Shown here: in pieces, positions 48,165 to 59,561 of the stretch
How the letters are laid out: every line of letters starts with the position of its first letter
Position numbering within the stretch: position 1 is the first letter of the stretch
Source of the DNA: Aquatica leii
Taxonomy: Eukaryota > Arthropoda > Insecta > Coleoptera > Lampyridae
Assembly: GCA_035610365.1 (NCBI GenBank)
Contig: CM069436.1
Coordinates: 8,546,937 to 8,610,936, forward strand
Reading direction: 5' to 3'
DNA length: 64,000 nucleotides
Program-made: the position numbers and the translations under genes
The notes under the pieces: model-generated
Told to the model about the DNA's origin: nothing
The model's input: the letters and a program-made list of their open reading frames with translations, nothing else
Databases searched by the model: none

Positions 48165-48425
48165 GTTTCCAAAATTGGGCATTTGTCAGGTAGGCAAGAT
48201 GTTATTATTGACCAGTTAAAATTGCGACATTATCATCTTGTGAGTATCTCACAAACTACTATTAAAGAACCACATATGTATAGTTTTTTTTAAATATTAG
48301 TTTGTGAAATACTCACAAGATGGTGACGACTATTATGTGTCGTTGTAATACCGTTAACCAATCACGTAACAATATTTTGTCTACTCAGAAAATGGCCGGT
48401 TTTGGCTTCACTTTTAATGCATTGC
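48165..48425. mobile_element. Palindromic MITE, copy 1
   Basis: The central hairpin pairs CATCTTGTGAGTATCTCACA (48234 onward) with its complement at 48302-48323 (TGTGAAATACTCACAAGATG). Outside it, AGGTAGGCAAGATGTTATTA on the left pairs imperfectly with TAACAATATTTTGTCTACTC on the right. The element is thus one long imperfect inverted repeat with no coding capacity. A second copy lies at 60940-61170. Confidence 0.7.
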
Positions 48426-49584
48426 TTAGAATATAGTCAGTTTACTGTCAAACTACATTTTGATGTCGTTGAATTATTACATATCGTATATTTTGGGCAT
48501 ATACATCTAGAAATAGACCGTTAAAAGCAATACATTTAAGATACTTGGTATAATAACTCAAACATTAAACAAATGGTACAAAGTATGGGTGAACAATAAC
48601 GGTCCGCAATAAAAGTTAAAGGTAGTCACTCCAAACACTAAAAAATGTTCGTTTTTATAGTACTTGGTTTTATGAATACATTTTTTGTACAATTTTCCCT
48701 AATTTAATTAAGCATTACTATAACATTTGTGATATTAAAAACGCAATAAAAAAATTAAACACGACATAAGTACAGTAACGGAAAGAAGAGAACACGTACA
48801 CAACTACAAAATAAAATTTAAAAAACGTGTAATAACATAATTTTTCTTCGTTTTGTTTTAATCACAACTTGTGCAGGTAAATTTGTAGATGCCCAACTAA
48901 TTTTTTTTTGTTGCTGGAATTAAAATTTGGATATGGTTGTTTTTCTAATTAAACTTGTTCGTCTATGCATTTAATTTTTAATTTCGTTAATTACAAGGCG
49001 GTGCCTTTATAGTTTTTAAAACCGTCGTTGATTATTACATTACACTGCCGATCATTCTTGCATTTTATCTGGTTAGTTGTTACACGATTGACTAACGCCG
49101 ATTATTAATTACCATACGTTACGAAATTATTAGTTTCTGCATATGGCAATAGCTGCGTAATATTTGCCAAAAAGTCTACGAACCTACGCAAAAACTGAAA
49201 GAGCGAAACAACAGACGATTTTGATTAAATGTTTGTTTAGTTATTCACACAGTTATTTTTCGAACGGGGCGTTTTTATCGATGCATGTATGTGCAAATAT
49301 TTACAAAATTGCAAATAATTTTCCAAATTATATTCGTCTGTATCGTTGCATTTTGTTTGTGTGTTGATTAGGTAAATGGATTTTAATCACATTACGTCTG
49401 TCGCATCTTGCCTTGATAATCAATGTACATTGAATTACGTCAGCAATTTCCTCTGTACGTTAATGCTTTGCCGAAGTTTTTATTCCATTAACCGACACAG
49501 ACATTTTATTGTATCTTCTCTACGCCAAACGTAATTTATTAATGTTCCTAGCTACCATTGCTCTAAATTTTGTTTTTTTTTCAG
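48426..49584. other. AT-rich DNA upstream of the first visible TOX-family exon
   Basis: No exon or element recognised. It ends in a T-rich tract and CAG (49568-49584) that form the acceptor of the exon at 49585, so at least its right end is intronic. Confidence 0.5.
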
Positions 49585-49659
49585 AGAACTGAAAATTTGG
49601 ACGTTTCCCTCAGTGTACCACAGACGTTTCAACCCAACGGTTACGACATGGGAGATCAG
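49585..49659 (+). CDS. TOX-family HMG-box protein, small upstream exon
   Basis: A 75-bp exon (25 codons), bounded by a TTTTTTTTTCAG acceptor and a CAG/GTAAGC donor, both in phase 0. It encodes a peptide ending VPQTFQPNGYDMGDQ. Joined in frame to the next exon it reads ...GYDMGDQ-TFHTPNFGDEEF, and the TPNFGDEEF part is the N-terminal signature of TOX proteins (TPSLGDEEFEIPPI in vertebrates). The protein is a nuclear DNA-bending transcriptional regulator. The start codon and 5' exons are not visible; they lie further left in the window unrecognised, or outside it. Exon limits are inferred from splice consensus and frame. Confidence 0.78.
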
Positions 49660-50899
49660 GTAAGCCCCCCAGGTTTTTTTCTCCACTCGAAAAAGAGTGT
49701 AAAGTTCTTGTTTAAATCGAACGTTGCAGTTGAGTTTTATATGAAGGGCACCTTGGGTTTGGCCATTGACCTACGACTTTCTGTCATATCAATCATCAAC
49801 CGGTATTGTAAAAATTATGTGATGTTGTAAGTAAATTGAATTCAAGTAAAACGTTTTGTCTCTGTTAATGGATGTTGTACTTAACACTCAGGGTGGTCTT
49901 ACATTTTCATAAAGCTTTTTTTGTTTGTTTTCTTTGTTTACCTATTTTAATCGCCTGTTTTTTCAATCGAAGCTTTAAATTAATTCTTAATTATGAGACT
50001 GTAAGGGTGGTCTTTCTGTTACTGTAAATTACGAAATTAATTAATATTCTATTATTGGACAAAAGAATTTTGTAGACGATTATTAAATACTCGAATGTTT
50101 CAGTTTTTATTGGAACTTAAGGCAATAAAAAATCTAAAATTTTGATGCAAGTTTTTGGAAAAAATTCTTGTTCGGAGAGTTTAGGAGAACTGAGAATTGT
50201 TAAAAACGGTTGTTTTTTATTTTTTGGATCTGGATCATACTTTCTGTCTGTTTATTTGTGTTTGTATCGGCTGTTGTCTTTTCTGAACTTACAGTTTACA
50301 AGAACGCAGTTGAAAAGTTTGTAATAATTGCTGGAAGTTGGGAATGTTAAGGTGGTGTTGGAAGTTTGTTGGTTGCATATATACAGGGGCTGATCGTATT
50401 GTTTGTTTATTCTATACGTAAGATGCAGTTCAAAACTTTCGAAAACTTTTAAAACAAGATTAACCAACGAATACAAATCATTAAATTTAATTTAAAAAAA
50501 TAACAAACTAAGTGCAGCTATTATTCGTTAGATGGCGATTGAAATTCACACTTGTTTCACTTCTTTTTTCAGATTTAATGTCAATTTTTTTCCAAATAAT
50601 AAATTAAATCTAACGATTCTCAGAGACATTTATATTATAATGGAATTGTTATTGTAAATAAATTTTATTTTAGTTACCACCAGACCAATTTTAATTCTAG
50701 CTTTAAACTGCGTTCTGGCTACTTGTTTGACATTTGCGGTTAGTAAATCTACAAACCAACTTCTAATTTTCTGTAGTTATGTTAAAATTTTTAATTATTA
50801 TAGATGGCGCTGTACCACCTTGTTTGCATTAACTTATTTTCTATGTACTTTTCTATGCTTTCTTTCTCAAACCTACTTCTAGTAAACTATGTGGTACAT

Positions 50900-51320
50900 A
50901 CTTTTTTTATTATTGTTTTTCACTCTTTCTATCTCAACAGGTGGCTTCTCCAATTCGTCTTAATACTTTCTACAGTAATAGTACTTTAAACGGTGGCACC
51001 AATTTCTCTATATAACGCAGATTAAGAAAATATGCATCCGGTATAGTTTTTGTATTTTCTGCACGCCTTATTAGTTTATCATAGGAATTTTGTGGGTGAC
51101 CAAAGTTGCTTTGATAACAAAGAGAAATAAAATTACGCTGTAAAGTGAAACTGTATCTTTACCCCAGCGAATCTCTCACAACCAACACGTCCAAAACTAC
51201 AATCTATTTATTCAACGTCAGCGTGAATGATCTAAGATACTTAAGATGTAGAAACCCCTGGGAATGGTGTTAACACAGGTAACCAAAATGATTTTAACAT
51301 AACGTACATATCCAGGTAAA
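50900..51320 (+). repeat. Dispersed repeat 'family X', copy B (tail part)
   Basis: From CTACAGTAATAGTACTTTAAAC near 50968 through ATGCATCCGGTATAG, ACCAAAGTTGCTTTG, TTTACCCCAGCGAATCTCTC and CCAAAATGATTTTAACATAACG, this segment matches copies A and C in the same order. It lacks the upstream part. Confidence 0.6.
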
Positions 51321-52989
51321 TAACCAAATTAGATGGGCGAATAAAACCAAGGAAAGCAAACAGTCTGCTGAAGGAAAATGAACTATTAACTTTATTAGCT
51401 AGAATGGAGCGGCAAGAAAAATTTCTGCAAAATTAAATGATAGACACAATTTTGTAACAGAAAAAGGCAATAAAGCTATTACATCTACACGAGAAGAGAA
51501 AAATTAAAGATAGAAGTGATATTAGACCAGCCGTTTGGAATGCTAACGGAAAGTTACAAAATAGGCAAGACCTTGAAACATTTTTTGACATTCAAAAAGT
51601 TGACATATGAGGCACATCTAACAAAATCTAAAACGAAAATTGCCTCGGATTCGTAACATAAACGAAGTAATTGCCGGAGCTTAGTAGTGACGGTCTTGGA
51701 TTTTACTCAAAAATCCGTGGCTGTATGGAAAACTTTGAAAAAAAAAAGAAAAACATGTATAGGGTAAAAAAATTCTTAAAAAACGGTGGGTACCAAACGA
51801 GGATGAGACTCTTATGGCAACTTACCTTGAAAGTGCATTAATCTAAATCTGTAATTTAAAACAAAAAATACGCGAGAGGAAATACGGCATACAATTTAAA
51901 TTCAAAAATGTAACATTTATTAAATTGTAAAGCAAAGCTAAGAAAGAACGTAAATTTTAACTAACACGACAACATAATTTAGATTTAAATCCGTAATTCT
52001 AACTGAACTAAACAATAAGCGGGCGATAATTAACCATTTAATAAATTTAGTTTTGAGGCAAATAACACTGAGCTGGAAATCAATCGTTTTAATATCGGGT
52101 TACTTGAATCAACACATATAATCAATATAAATTATCAAATTTTAATACCCGATCAATTTCATTCTCTTGGTGAACTCGAAGCTTTTAAACTACGATTTCG
52201 CAAACGTTATATACGAAAGTTTACAAATACCTTAAATTTTTTTTCAATCGCTCAATGAACTGAACGAATAACGTGCCTCTAAGTCGTAGATATGCCAGGA
52301 AGTGGCTTTCATTCGTAAAGGAATTGGAGGACTCTAAATATGCTATAGTGCTAGGTACGATGTTCAAAATCCGGCAGAAGCGTTGTTGAATTGCGTATCC
52401 AAAGAATGACACTAAACACAGTTTGCTGTTAAGAACATAAACTGATTTTTGGTGAACTTTGTAAACTGGCACATTAGCGATGATTAAAGCAGAGCTTTTC
52501 ACTTAAACCATTTCGTACCAAGAATTAGTACAAAAGTTTTTACGGCAAGATTACGACGCTGACAGACAATTAACTCAATAAATAAAAAAAATTTTAATAA
52601 ATATTACACGTAAAAATACAGAATATTCAGAAGAAACCTCTATGATTAAAATGCATCAAACAGAATGCAAAATTATAACATAACGTAGTAACACATGAGT
52701 TTGGACGAGGTTTTTTACGTCGTACATACATGCAGCTGTAAGATAAGGAAATGTAAACGAACCTCTTAATGGTTTCAAAAGAAACAAAACTGCTACAATA
52801 TCGAATTACTTGTATCTCAGAAAATAAATAAGAAATGTCAGCCAGAACTATAAATTATAATGCAATTTTTATTAACACAAAGGATATGATAAATCGGCGT
52901 AAATACATCAAACGGAAAACCACAAATTAATTGACAACTTAAATTTAAAACAAATCTATATACGAGCGTTTGTCACAAAGTAGGTACGA

Positions 52990-54347
52990 AAATTCAAACG
53001 TTACAAACCATAGAAGATCAAGTTACAGCAGTAGCAATCAAATCTGGGAGGAAGAAGCTGACAGTAGCGGTAATTTAGTGCCCACCTAGACACTACCAAA
53101 TAAAAGAAAGCTATTTAAATATCCTTAGACATCTGAGAGAGCCCTTCATAATAGGAGGCGATTACAATGCAAAAAAATACGAGGTGGGGATTAAGAATCA
53201 CTACTACAAAAGGGAAAGATGAGGCAGCAATAAAACTGGGATCTCTCTATGTTTCAACAGGAAAGCCTACATATTGGCTTAGAGATCCCAACAAGAACAC
53301 AAGCGTGCTGCATTTTCTTATAACAAAGAAGGTTTCAGAAAATTATATAAGTGTATAAACTTAGATCATCTTCCTATTATTTTAACGCTAAGTGAAATTA
53401 TAATTACAAAAAATACAGTCCGGCACTGGTAAAGTAGGCTGACTGGGAAACTTTTCAAGAAGATTACATAACCCAATCTAATTAAATGTTTTATTACAAA
53501 CGATAGAGCAGCTGAACCAAGAAGCTGAAAAGTTTGTTCAAGGCGGCATAGAACAACACGCCAGAAATTAAAAAGAACGCCGTTGGTAATAATTGCCCGA
53601 AGACAAGAACACTGCAGAATAAGAACTAAATAATCTTGTACAAAGTTAAAAAAAGAAATACAGCAGCTTAAGAATGACCCTGTCAGTAACTATTTAAAAG
53701 GGCTTGCAAATGATAAAATGACGGATTATTCATTGTGGAAAGTCACAAAGAAACTGAAAAGACTAATAATACATAGTGCGTCAATTAGATCTGCAGATGA
53801 TAGCTCATGAAATTTTTGCGACATATCTGGAGGAAAACTTTCGCCCAAATGAAGCATTGGAAGTTATAGATTTTTGTAGGGAAGTAATGGAATCAGAAGA
53901 AATTAGACTAGTAACTATCAGCTCGAAAAAAGTCTTAATAACAGGAGCAGTACTTAAAGAAAAACCCAGGAAGGCATTCGTAAAACATGCCAATCTTATT
54001 AATGCAGTATTCAGATTAAAACATGTCTCGGATATCTGGAAAGTGACAGAAGTAATTATAGTTCTCAAGCCAGCAAAGCAGAAAATGAAATATTTGTCCA
54101 CAGATCTATATCACTGTTGCCAATTATAGCAAAAGTATTTAAAATTCTGCTGGTGAAAAGATTAAAACCTATAATAATATATAATAAACCAGTTTGTATT
54201 CACAGAGCAACATTCAACGATACACCGGATTCATAGAATAACAAACATCATAGAAAAAGTATATGAGAGAAAAAAGATCTGCTTAACACTGTTTTTAGAC
54301 AAAGCCTAAGCTTTCGATAAAGTTTGACACGAGGGACTAATACATTG
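52990..54347 (+). pseudogene. Jockey-like non-LTR retrotransposon, endonuclease to RT start
   Basis: The + strand reads LQTIEDQVTAVAIKS, then LREPFIIGGDYNAKKY, the apurinic-type endonuclease 'GDxNAKH' motif near 53150, then STGKPTYWLRDPNKNTSVLH and decayed sequence. A frame at 53776-54129 carries the linker and early reverse-transcriptase segment (KHANLINAVFRLKHVSDIWK, then VTEVIIVLKPAKQ). This is followed in another frame by RSISLLPIIAKVFKILLVKRL. Motif A (F-L-D-x-A-x-A-F-D-K-V) is broken by a stop near 54300. Sequence stops at HEGLIH (54347), where family X begins. Many stops; inactive. Confidence 0.82.
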
Positions 54348-55252
54348 TAACGGTAAGAACCTAAGCTTGCAGCAAGCTGCCATTACTTACCAGTGATTAA
54401 ATCATCCCAAAGAAAGTAGCAGCAGCTCAGAACGTCAGAGAGTGAGTCGTAGGTGTATAACTGGTAAGATTCAGCTTGATCTTTGATGTGCTGATTATAA
54501 TGTAGTTAAAAGAGCGCCAAAGTTGGAGAAACGTACACTACAGATGCTTGTTTACATCTGACAACGGTTAAGGTAGATAAATAGACTAACACAAGTCTAA
54601 AAATTAGTATATTTATTTTAACAATAGTATAAGGGAATAAAAAACAAATAGAACAAGAAATATCTAACAACTAAGGATTCACCAACAATATCGCAGTACG
54701 ATTAATCATACAGGATCTTTAAATTAGGCAACACCTCGTACACATAAGGAGCAAATGTAAATTAAAACTTATTACATAACTACAAAAGGTGGCGTACGTT
54801 AGTCGTGATAATAAGCACAATATGTCAGGCCGTGCTTGTACAGGGCCGACTTGAAAACAAATAATTAAAAATGTGCGATTAGTTACAGAAATTTCTGCAA
54901 ATTAAGCTGATACATATATACACAATTACCACAAATAAGTTTCATACGATTGATTAAAAGCAAACTGCGCTAAACTTTCCGAAGTAAATTAAGATATATC
55001 TACAGATGTGTCTTTCAATTCTACAGTAACAGAAGTTTAAATGGTAGTGTCAATTTCCCCATGTAACGCAAATTAACAAAATATACATCCGCTATAGTTC
55101 TTAACTTACGTGCATTCCTTATTAGGTCGTCATAGGAATTTTCCAAAGTAAAAGAACAAGTGCGGGTACCAAAGTTGCTATGATAACAAAGGGGAAACCA
55201 AATTGCGCTTTAAAATGTAAATGTATTCTTACCCTAGCGAATTTCTTACAAA
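54348..55252 (+). repeat. Dispersed repeat 'family X', copy C, inserted in Jockey-like element
   Basis: This copy begins TGTAACGGTAAGAACCTAAG and ends CTAGCGAATTTCTTACA, about 905 bp, with Jockey-derived coding sequence directly on both sides. TG...CA ends would fit a solo LTR, but no target-site duplication is visible and copies A and B continue past the same right-hand point, so this is not settled. Internal blocks match copies A, B and D. Confidence 0.55.
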
Positions 55253-55430
55253 CGCAATGTATGTACAGACAGTAATAGAGGAAATAAAGCTATTGGCAAC
55301 ACGACATGAGAGACTTCATGGTTACATCAACCTTGAAGCTCTACCAATTTTCGACCACACCAATATGGAGCGAAGGCTTAAATGGATTAAGCTTTTTGAA
55401 CTAGTAATAGTGCAACCGTTACAGTGAAAT
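55253..55430 (+). pseudogene. C-terminal piece of the Jockey-like polyprotein
   Basis: The + frame gives VIEEIKLLATRHERLHGYIN followed by LEALPIFDHTNMERRLKWIK and LFEL. This resembles the C-terminal end of Jockey-type pol proteins ('EEIxxLAxxYExRLxxHPN...RRLKRxKPFEL'). The reverse-transcriptase core between here and 54347 is missing, so a deletion accompanied or followed the family X insertion. Confidence 0.6.
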
Positions 55431-55599
55431 ACAGTGATACGTGAAAACAGTGTCAATGTTTTAGAAATTAAGTAAAGACCGATGGGATTTCTTAACAAAT
55501 AAGTTATTATGGTGATAAGGCTAAAATTACTAAGATTTCAAAAAAAAAATTGCTGTCGGTTTCACTATTTTCTATTTTTAAATTGTAATCAAAGTTTTT

Positions 55600-56540
55600 T
55601 CAATTTCTTATTTTTTTGCTTATGTGTTTTTGCACTTTTCTTTTGTATTTATTCTTTTTTTTTGCATAGTTGTTTGCTTTTACATGCGCAATCTATTACT
55701 TTTTTATTTTCCATTGGTTTTAATTATTGTGTACTGTTTTAACTCTTTTTTAAAAGATTTTTTGACTTTTTTGAAGCTTTTCTTTCTAATTGAAATCGAT
55801 TACTTTTAAAAGCTGTCACCTAAATCGTTTTATATCAGGTTCCATTGCAGCCTATTCTTGCGTTAAAATCTCCCGTTATTTATTTTACGTTTTGTAACCT
55901 CTTCCCAATTTTCTCGTTTGATCTATAGATAGAGTTATTTGTCGTTTCAGTGTGGCGACTGATGATCATTATTTTTTGATTTTGGCACGCATTTTATAGT
56001 GTATTTATGCAGTTTCTATAAATACTTTAGATACATGTATCCTCTATTTTAATACTGTTTTTTTCATTTTCTTATTGTTTGTTTAGGTGTTTTGCGCTTT
56101 TCCTTTGTATTTATATTTTTTTAATTCTTTTTTTTTGCATGGTTATTTCTATTTTCCGAATGCCTTCATCTTTGATATACTTTTCACACTTCTAATATCA
56201 TCGAACTTTTTTTTAATTGCGTTTTTATCATCTTATTTAGATGCAGTTAATTACAGGTTTTTTTGAATTTTTTGGAACTATTATTTAGGTCTTCAAAAAC
56301 CGTTGATTGCTAAGATTGATTGTCGCCTATACATTTTATTTTGTTTTGTATCAAGTTTAATTGCAGCCTATTCTTGCGTTAAAGTCTCCCATTATTTATT
56401 TCACTTTTTGTAACTTTTTCCAAATTTTCTTCTTTGGTCTATAGATAGAGTTATTTGTCGTGTCAGTGTGACTACTATGATAACACTTATTTTTTCATTT
56501 TGGCACGTATTTTATAGTGTAATTAATCCCGTTTCTATAA
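55600..56540 (-). pseudogene. Tandem duplicated RTE-like endonuclease fragments
   Basis: Two similar segments lie head to tail (about 55607-56040 and 56071-56540; matching points 464-516 bp apart). On the minus strand each encodes the endonuclease motif around ITGDFNARIGCN (near 55850) or IMGDFNARIGCN (near 56370). Each is preceded by TTNNSIYRSNEKIGKRL or a close variant, as in RTE/BovB-type apurinic-like endonucleases. Stops interrupt both; no reverse transcriptase follows. Confidence 0.6.
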
Positions 56541-58724
56541 ATACTTGAGATGAAGAATGAAGACTGCTTTAAGTTGCGGAGGTTGATTGAGTACCTTAAT
56601 TCTGTAACAGTAGTTGAAGTTATATTTAGCCGAGGCTAAACTACACCTTTTTCGCACGGACTGAAATAAAATTTTGAATTAAAATAGAAATGAGACGATC
56701 GTGTCATCAAAGCACACTCTACGGGTCTACGTTTGTGCGATTAGAGTAGGTTTCAAGACAACACAGAAGTTCGGTTTTTTATCAGGTTACGTCTTACCTA
56801 AACATCAACACCAAAATACGGTTTCTCTTTCTAACTTATGTATACTTTTCCAATTTATTTTTTGTTTGTTTTAATAAAAAATGTAATAACTTGGATGGAT
56901 TATTGGACGTTGAATTTATATGTTTAGATTTTTCACGAAGTAATGAAAATTTATTAGATTGCCAACAATTCAAAGCTTATATGAGGTGTAATGGCGCAAT
57001 AAAGTCAACCTTTAGAAATTCATATTTTTCTTACATTTTCTGTCATTTTCTTTTAGCTTCGTTTTTTAATACTTTAGGCATTAGATTAAATCTTCTTCCA
57101 AATTTATTTTTTTTAATAATAATTTAATTAAAAGAATTTTCATAAAATAACCCCAAATCCGAGCATTTTTTTTTCTCCTAAGGGTTAATAAAATTATCCC
57201 CCATTTTTTATATCAGATTTAAAAATTTTAATATTCATAAATTTTACTTTGCCGTAAAAGTTTATGTCTTTGTGTGTATTTTCTTAATTTGAATATTTTG
57301 CATTTTTTCGTGTAATTACTATCTATCGATGTTTTTCCTTCTGCGACAAAAGCACTTTTTTAAAGATTTTTTTTCTTGGTATTGTTTTTCGTAAGAATTT
57401 GAATATAAAGGAGATATTAGCGTAGCTGAATTAGTTATGTAGTCGCACAAAAAGGATATTTACCCTTATTGTTATGGAATTTCAAATCGAGGGACAAATT
57501 GAATTTGAGAGGGAGAAAAAATATGAATCTATACACAAAAAGAATTAATTACGGCTGTAGTAATTACGTGTACACGATTGTTATTTCTAATCAGCAATTA
57601 GATTATCGTGCTCTAGTTAATTTATTTTTTATTTATTTGGGGCTGCAGCTACATGGAAAAATGGAAAACTGCATAAGAATATGATTAAAAAAAAGGAATC
57701 GATAAGCTTAGAAAAAAGTTTAAGAGAACTCGTTCTAATGAAGAAAAATAAGCAAGAATAATTTTGTAAACTAAAAAGAAAATCTTAAGGAATGGGCAAG
57801 GAGTTTAAGACTTTAAACATTGATGGAAATCTTGGCTATTAGGACAGATTGGGACAAAAAGAAATTTGAAAATCTTAAAGAAAATCATGTGGCAATTTTG
57901 TGTAGATGCGTTCGAGCTTTCCGAATTAAGAAAGGATAATAAGTGTTAATTCTTCTCGAAAGAAATAAATTTAAATTGTGTTGTAAACAAGATTTAATTA
58001 CAGAAAAGAAAGAAGGGTCACAAACCTTTCCGAAGTTCAAAGCTCAGTCATCGACAGGAAACGTTTTTAAAATGCCCTTGAAATTATGTATAATTTTTAT
58101 TATTGTTGTTCGTTCAACTATTTGAAAAAATTGTGTAAAGGTAAATGTAGTGGAAAGCTGCAATTATAACTGAAAACATATACTTTTTTCGCTCAAAGAG
58201 AATTGTGTGCAATTTTTAAGTCAAATTAATTACACAATCAAAATGAAGTTTTAATCGAAAATCGAAAGAAAAATTGCGTTTGGGCTTAAGTGTATTTTCT
58301 TGTTTGAATTTAAGTAGTCAATCAAAATTCATTTCTTTCGAGTCGAAATACCTTTAAAAAGCGACCGTCGGTAGCGCCGCGGTGGTGACCTACGAAACCA
58401 ACTTTAATAGAGTTGAGCTGAATACCCCTTGGATGTAATTTATTTGGCAGCTAAGAAATATGGCCCATAACTTTGTATGAAAATAAAGAAGAATTATATG
58501 AACATTATAAATCAGCTCTTTACCCATTTTTATTTCACTTACCAAAATTTATTGTTGAATCTAATTATAAACGTAATGAATAATTTGCGCGCGCGTTACG
58601 CTAACTGCCGCTTTATCAATTTGGTTTTGTTCTATTGTTTCTGAATAGGCCATTCAAGATGTAACTCTTGTTTAATCTTACAATGTTACAAACTAATTTC
58701 GAGTCCAATTTTTTTTGCTTGCAG

Positions 58725-59195
58725 ACATTTCACACTCCTAATTTTGGCGACGAAGAATTCGACATTCCCGCTATTAATCCCGAACAGCAACACGCTGCGA
58801 ATCAGTATCAACAACAACAACAGATTAACATGCAGCAAATGAATCAACAACAAGATAATATGGGGATGCACGACCCTTCCGGTGGATATCAACAGCCACT
58901 GTATCTTTCCGGTCCCGATCATGGAATCGTAAATCCATCTTACCACAGTCCTCAGCCACAACCAAACTACGCCATGAGTCCTAATCAACAACAACAACAT
59001 AATAATCAATTGTTGATGATGCAACAGCAGCAACAACAAATGATGATGAATCATGGACAACCTCCTCCCGGTGCTTTAGGACAATATAACACGTCGCCCC
59101 CGCAAGGACGAGGTGGAAATAGTCCACCTGCGGTTCCCGGCCAAGAACCGACTACTAGCGAAGACTCTGACGATAGCACACCACACCCGGCAATT
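58725..59195 (+). CDS. TOX-family HMG-box protein, Gln-rich exon
   Basis: A 471-bp exon (157 codons, phase 0 at both ends) between acceptor GCTTGCAG and donor ATT/GTAAGT. It starts TFHTPNFGDEEFDIPAI, the conserved TOX-family acidic motif. It continues with Gln/Met/Asn-rich low-complexity sequence (CAA/CAG runs at about 58790-58855 and 58985-59045) and a Pro/Gly-rich part. It ends in a Ser/Asp-rich segment TTSEDSDDSTPHPAI. Gln-rich stretches of this kind are common in insect transactivation domains. Codon use and GC are clearly higher than in the flanking introns. The open frame runs past the donor only by read-through to 59411. Confidence 0.93.
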
Positions 59196-59448
59196 GTAAG
59201 TTTTTTTTTTCGTATTTTTTTTGGTTTAATCGAGAAAGTTTCGGATAACGTACGATATTTTGCGTTTTCATCGTTGAATAAAGGACAATGCTTAAGATAT
59301 CTTCTCTTCTTAACATCGAATATAAAATATAATTTTCTGAAATTAATTTGTTTGTGTTGCTTTTTAAACTTTAATTTACACAGTAATAGATTATACTTTA
59401 GTAGATATTAACGTTTTTCTTTACTTAAATCTGCAATGATTATTTCAG

Positions 59449-59561
59449 ATAACAGCGATGAAACGGCCGTCGCCGGAACCGGCAGATCAACTACCGAAAG
59501 TTCAAAAGAAGCCCAAAGTGCAGAAAAAGAAAAAGAAGAAGGATCCTAACGAACCACAAAA
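59449..59561 (+). CDS. TOX-family HMG-box protein, basic exon before the HMG box
   Basis: A 113-bp exon after the acceptor TATTTCAG, continuing the frame of the previous exon (...HPAI-ITAMKRPSPEP). It encodes KVQKKPKVQKKKKKKDPNEP followed by QK, with the last Lys codon split by the donor AA/GTAAGT (phase 2). The KKKKKKDPNEPQK run is the lysine-rich nuclear-localisation and linker segment directly in front of the HMG box in TOX1-4 proteins; the box normally continues PVSAYALFFRDTQ. That next exon is not in the remaining 4.4 kb that I could read, so the DNA-binding domain lies beyond 64000. Confidence 0.93.

Larger units (their letters stand above)
49660..58724 (+). other. 9-kb intron of the TOX-family gene, rich in retroelement remains
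   Basis: The intron starts GTAAGC and ends TTTTTTTGCTTGCAG. It contains a family X piece (50900-51320), a broken Jockey-like element with a family X insertion (52990-55430), and duplicated RTE endonuclease fragments on the opposite strand (55600-56540). Stretches 49660-50890, 51330-52980 and 56545-58724 hold nothing I recognise. An additional small exon inside cannot be excluded, but phases of the flanking exons fit directly. Confidence 0.65.

Noticed and set aside
55509..55809. Phe/Leu-rich + strand frames suggesting membrane segments
   Set aside because: T-rich antisense of an RTE-like fragment; no start context, no conserved motif.
58686..59060. 124-codon minus-strand frame rich in Leu/His opposite the Gln-rich exon
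   Set aside because: It is the antisense shadow of CAA/CAG repeats; the + strand exon has splice sites and a conserved motif.
59455..59475. GATGAAACGGCCGT in the TOX-family exon, resembling the GAAAC-GGCCGT part of the foldback hammerhead-like motif
   Set aside because: It is coding sequence (AMKRPS), no CUGANGA lies at the right distance and no helix forms, so it is coincidence.
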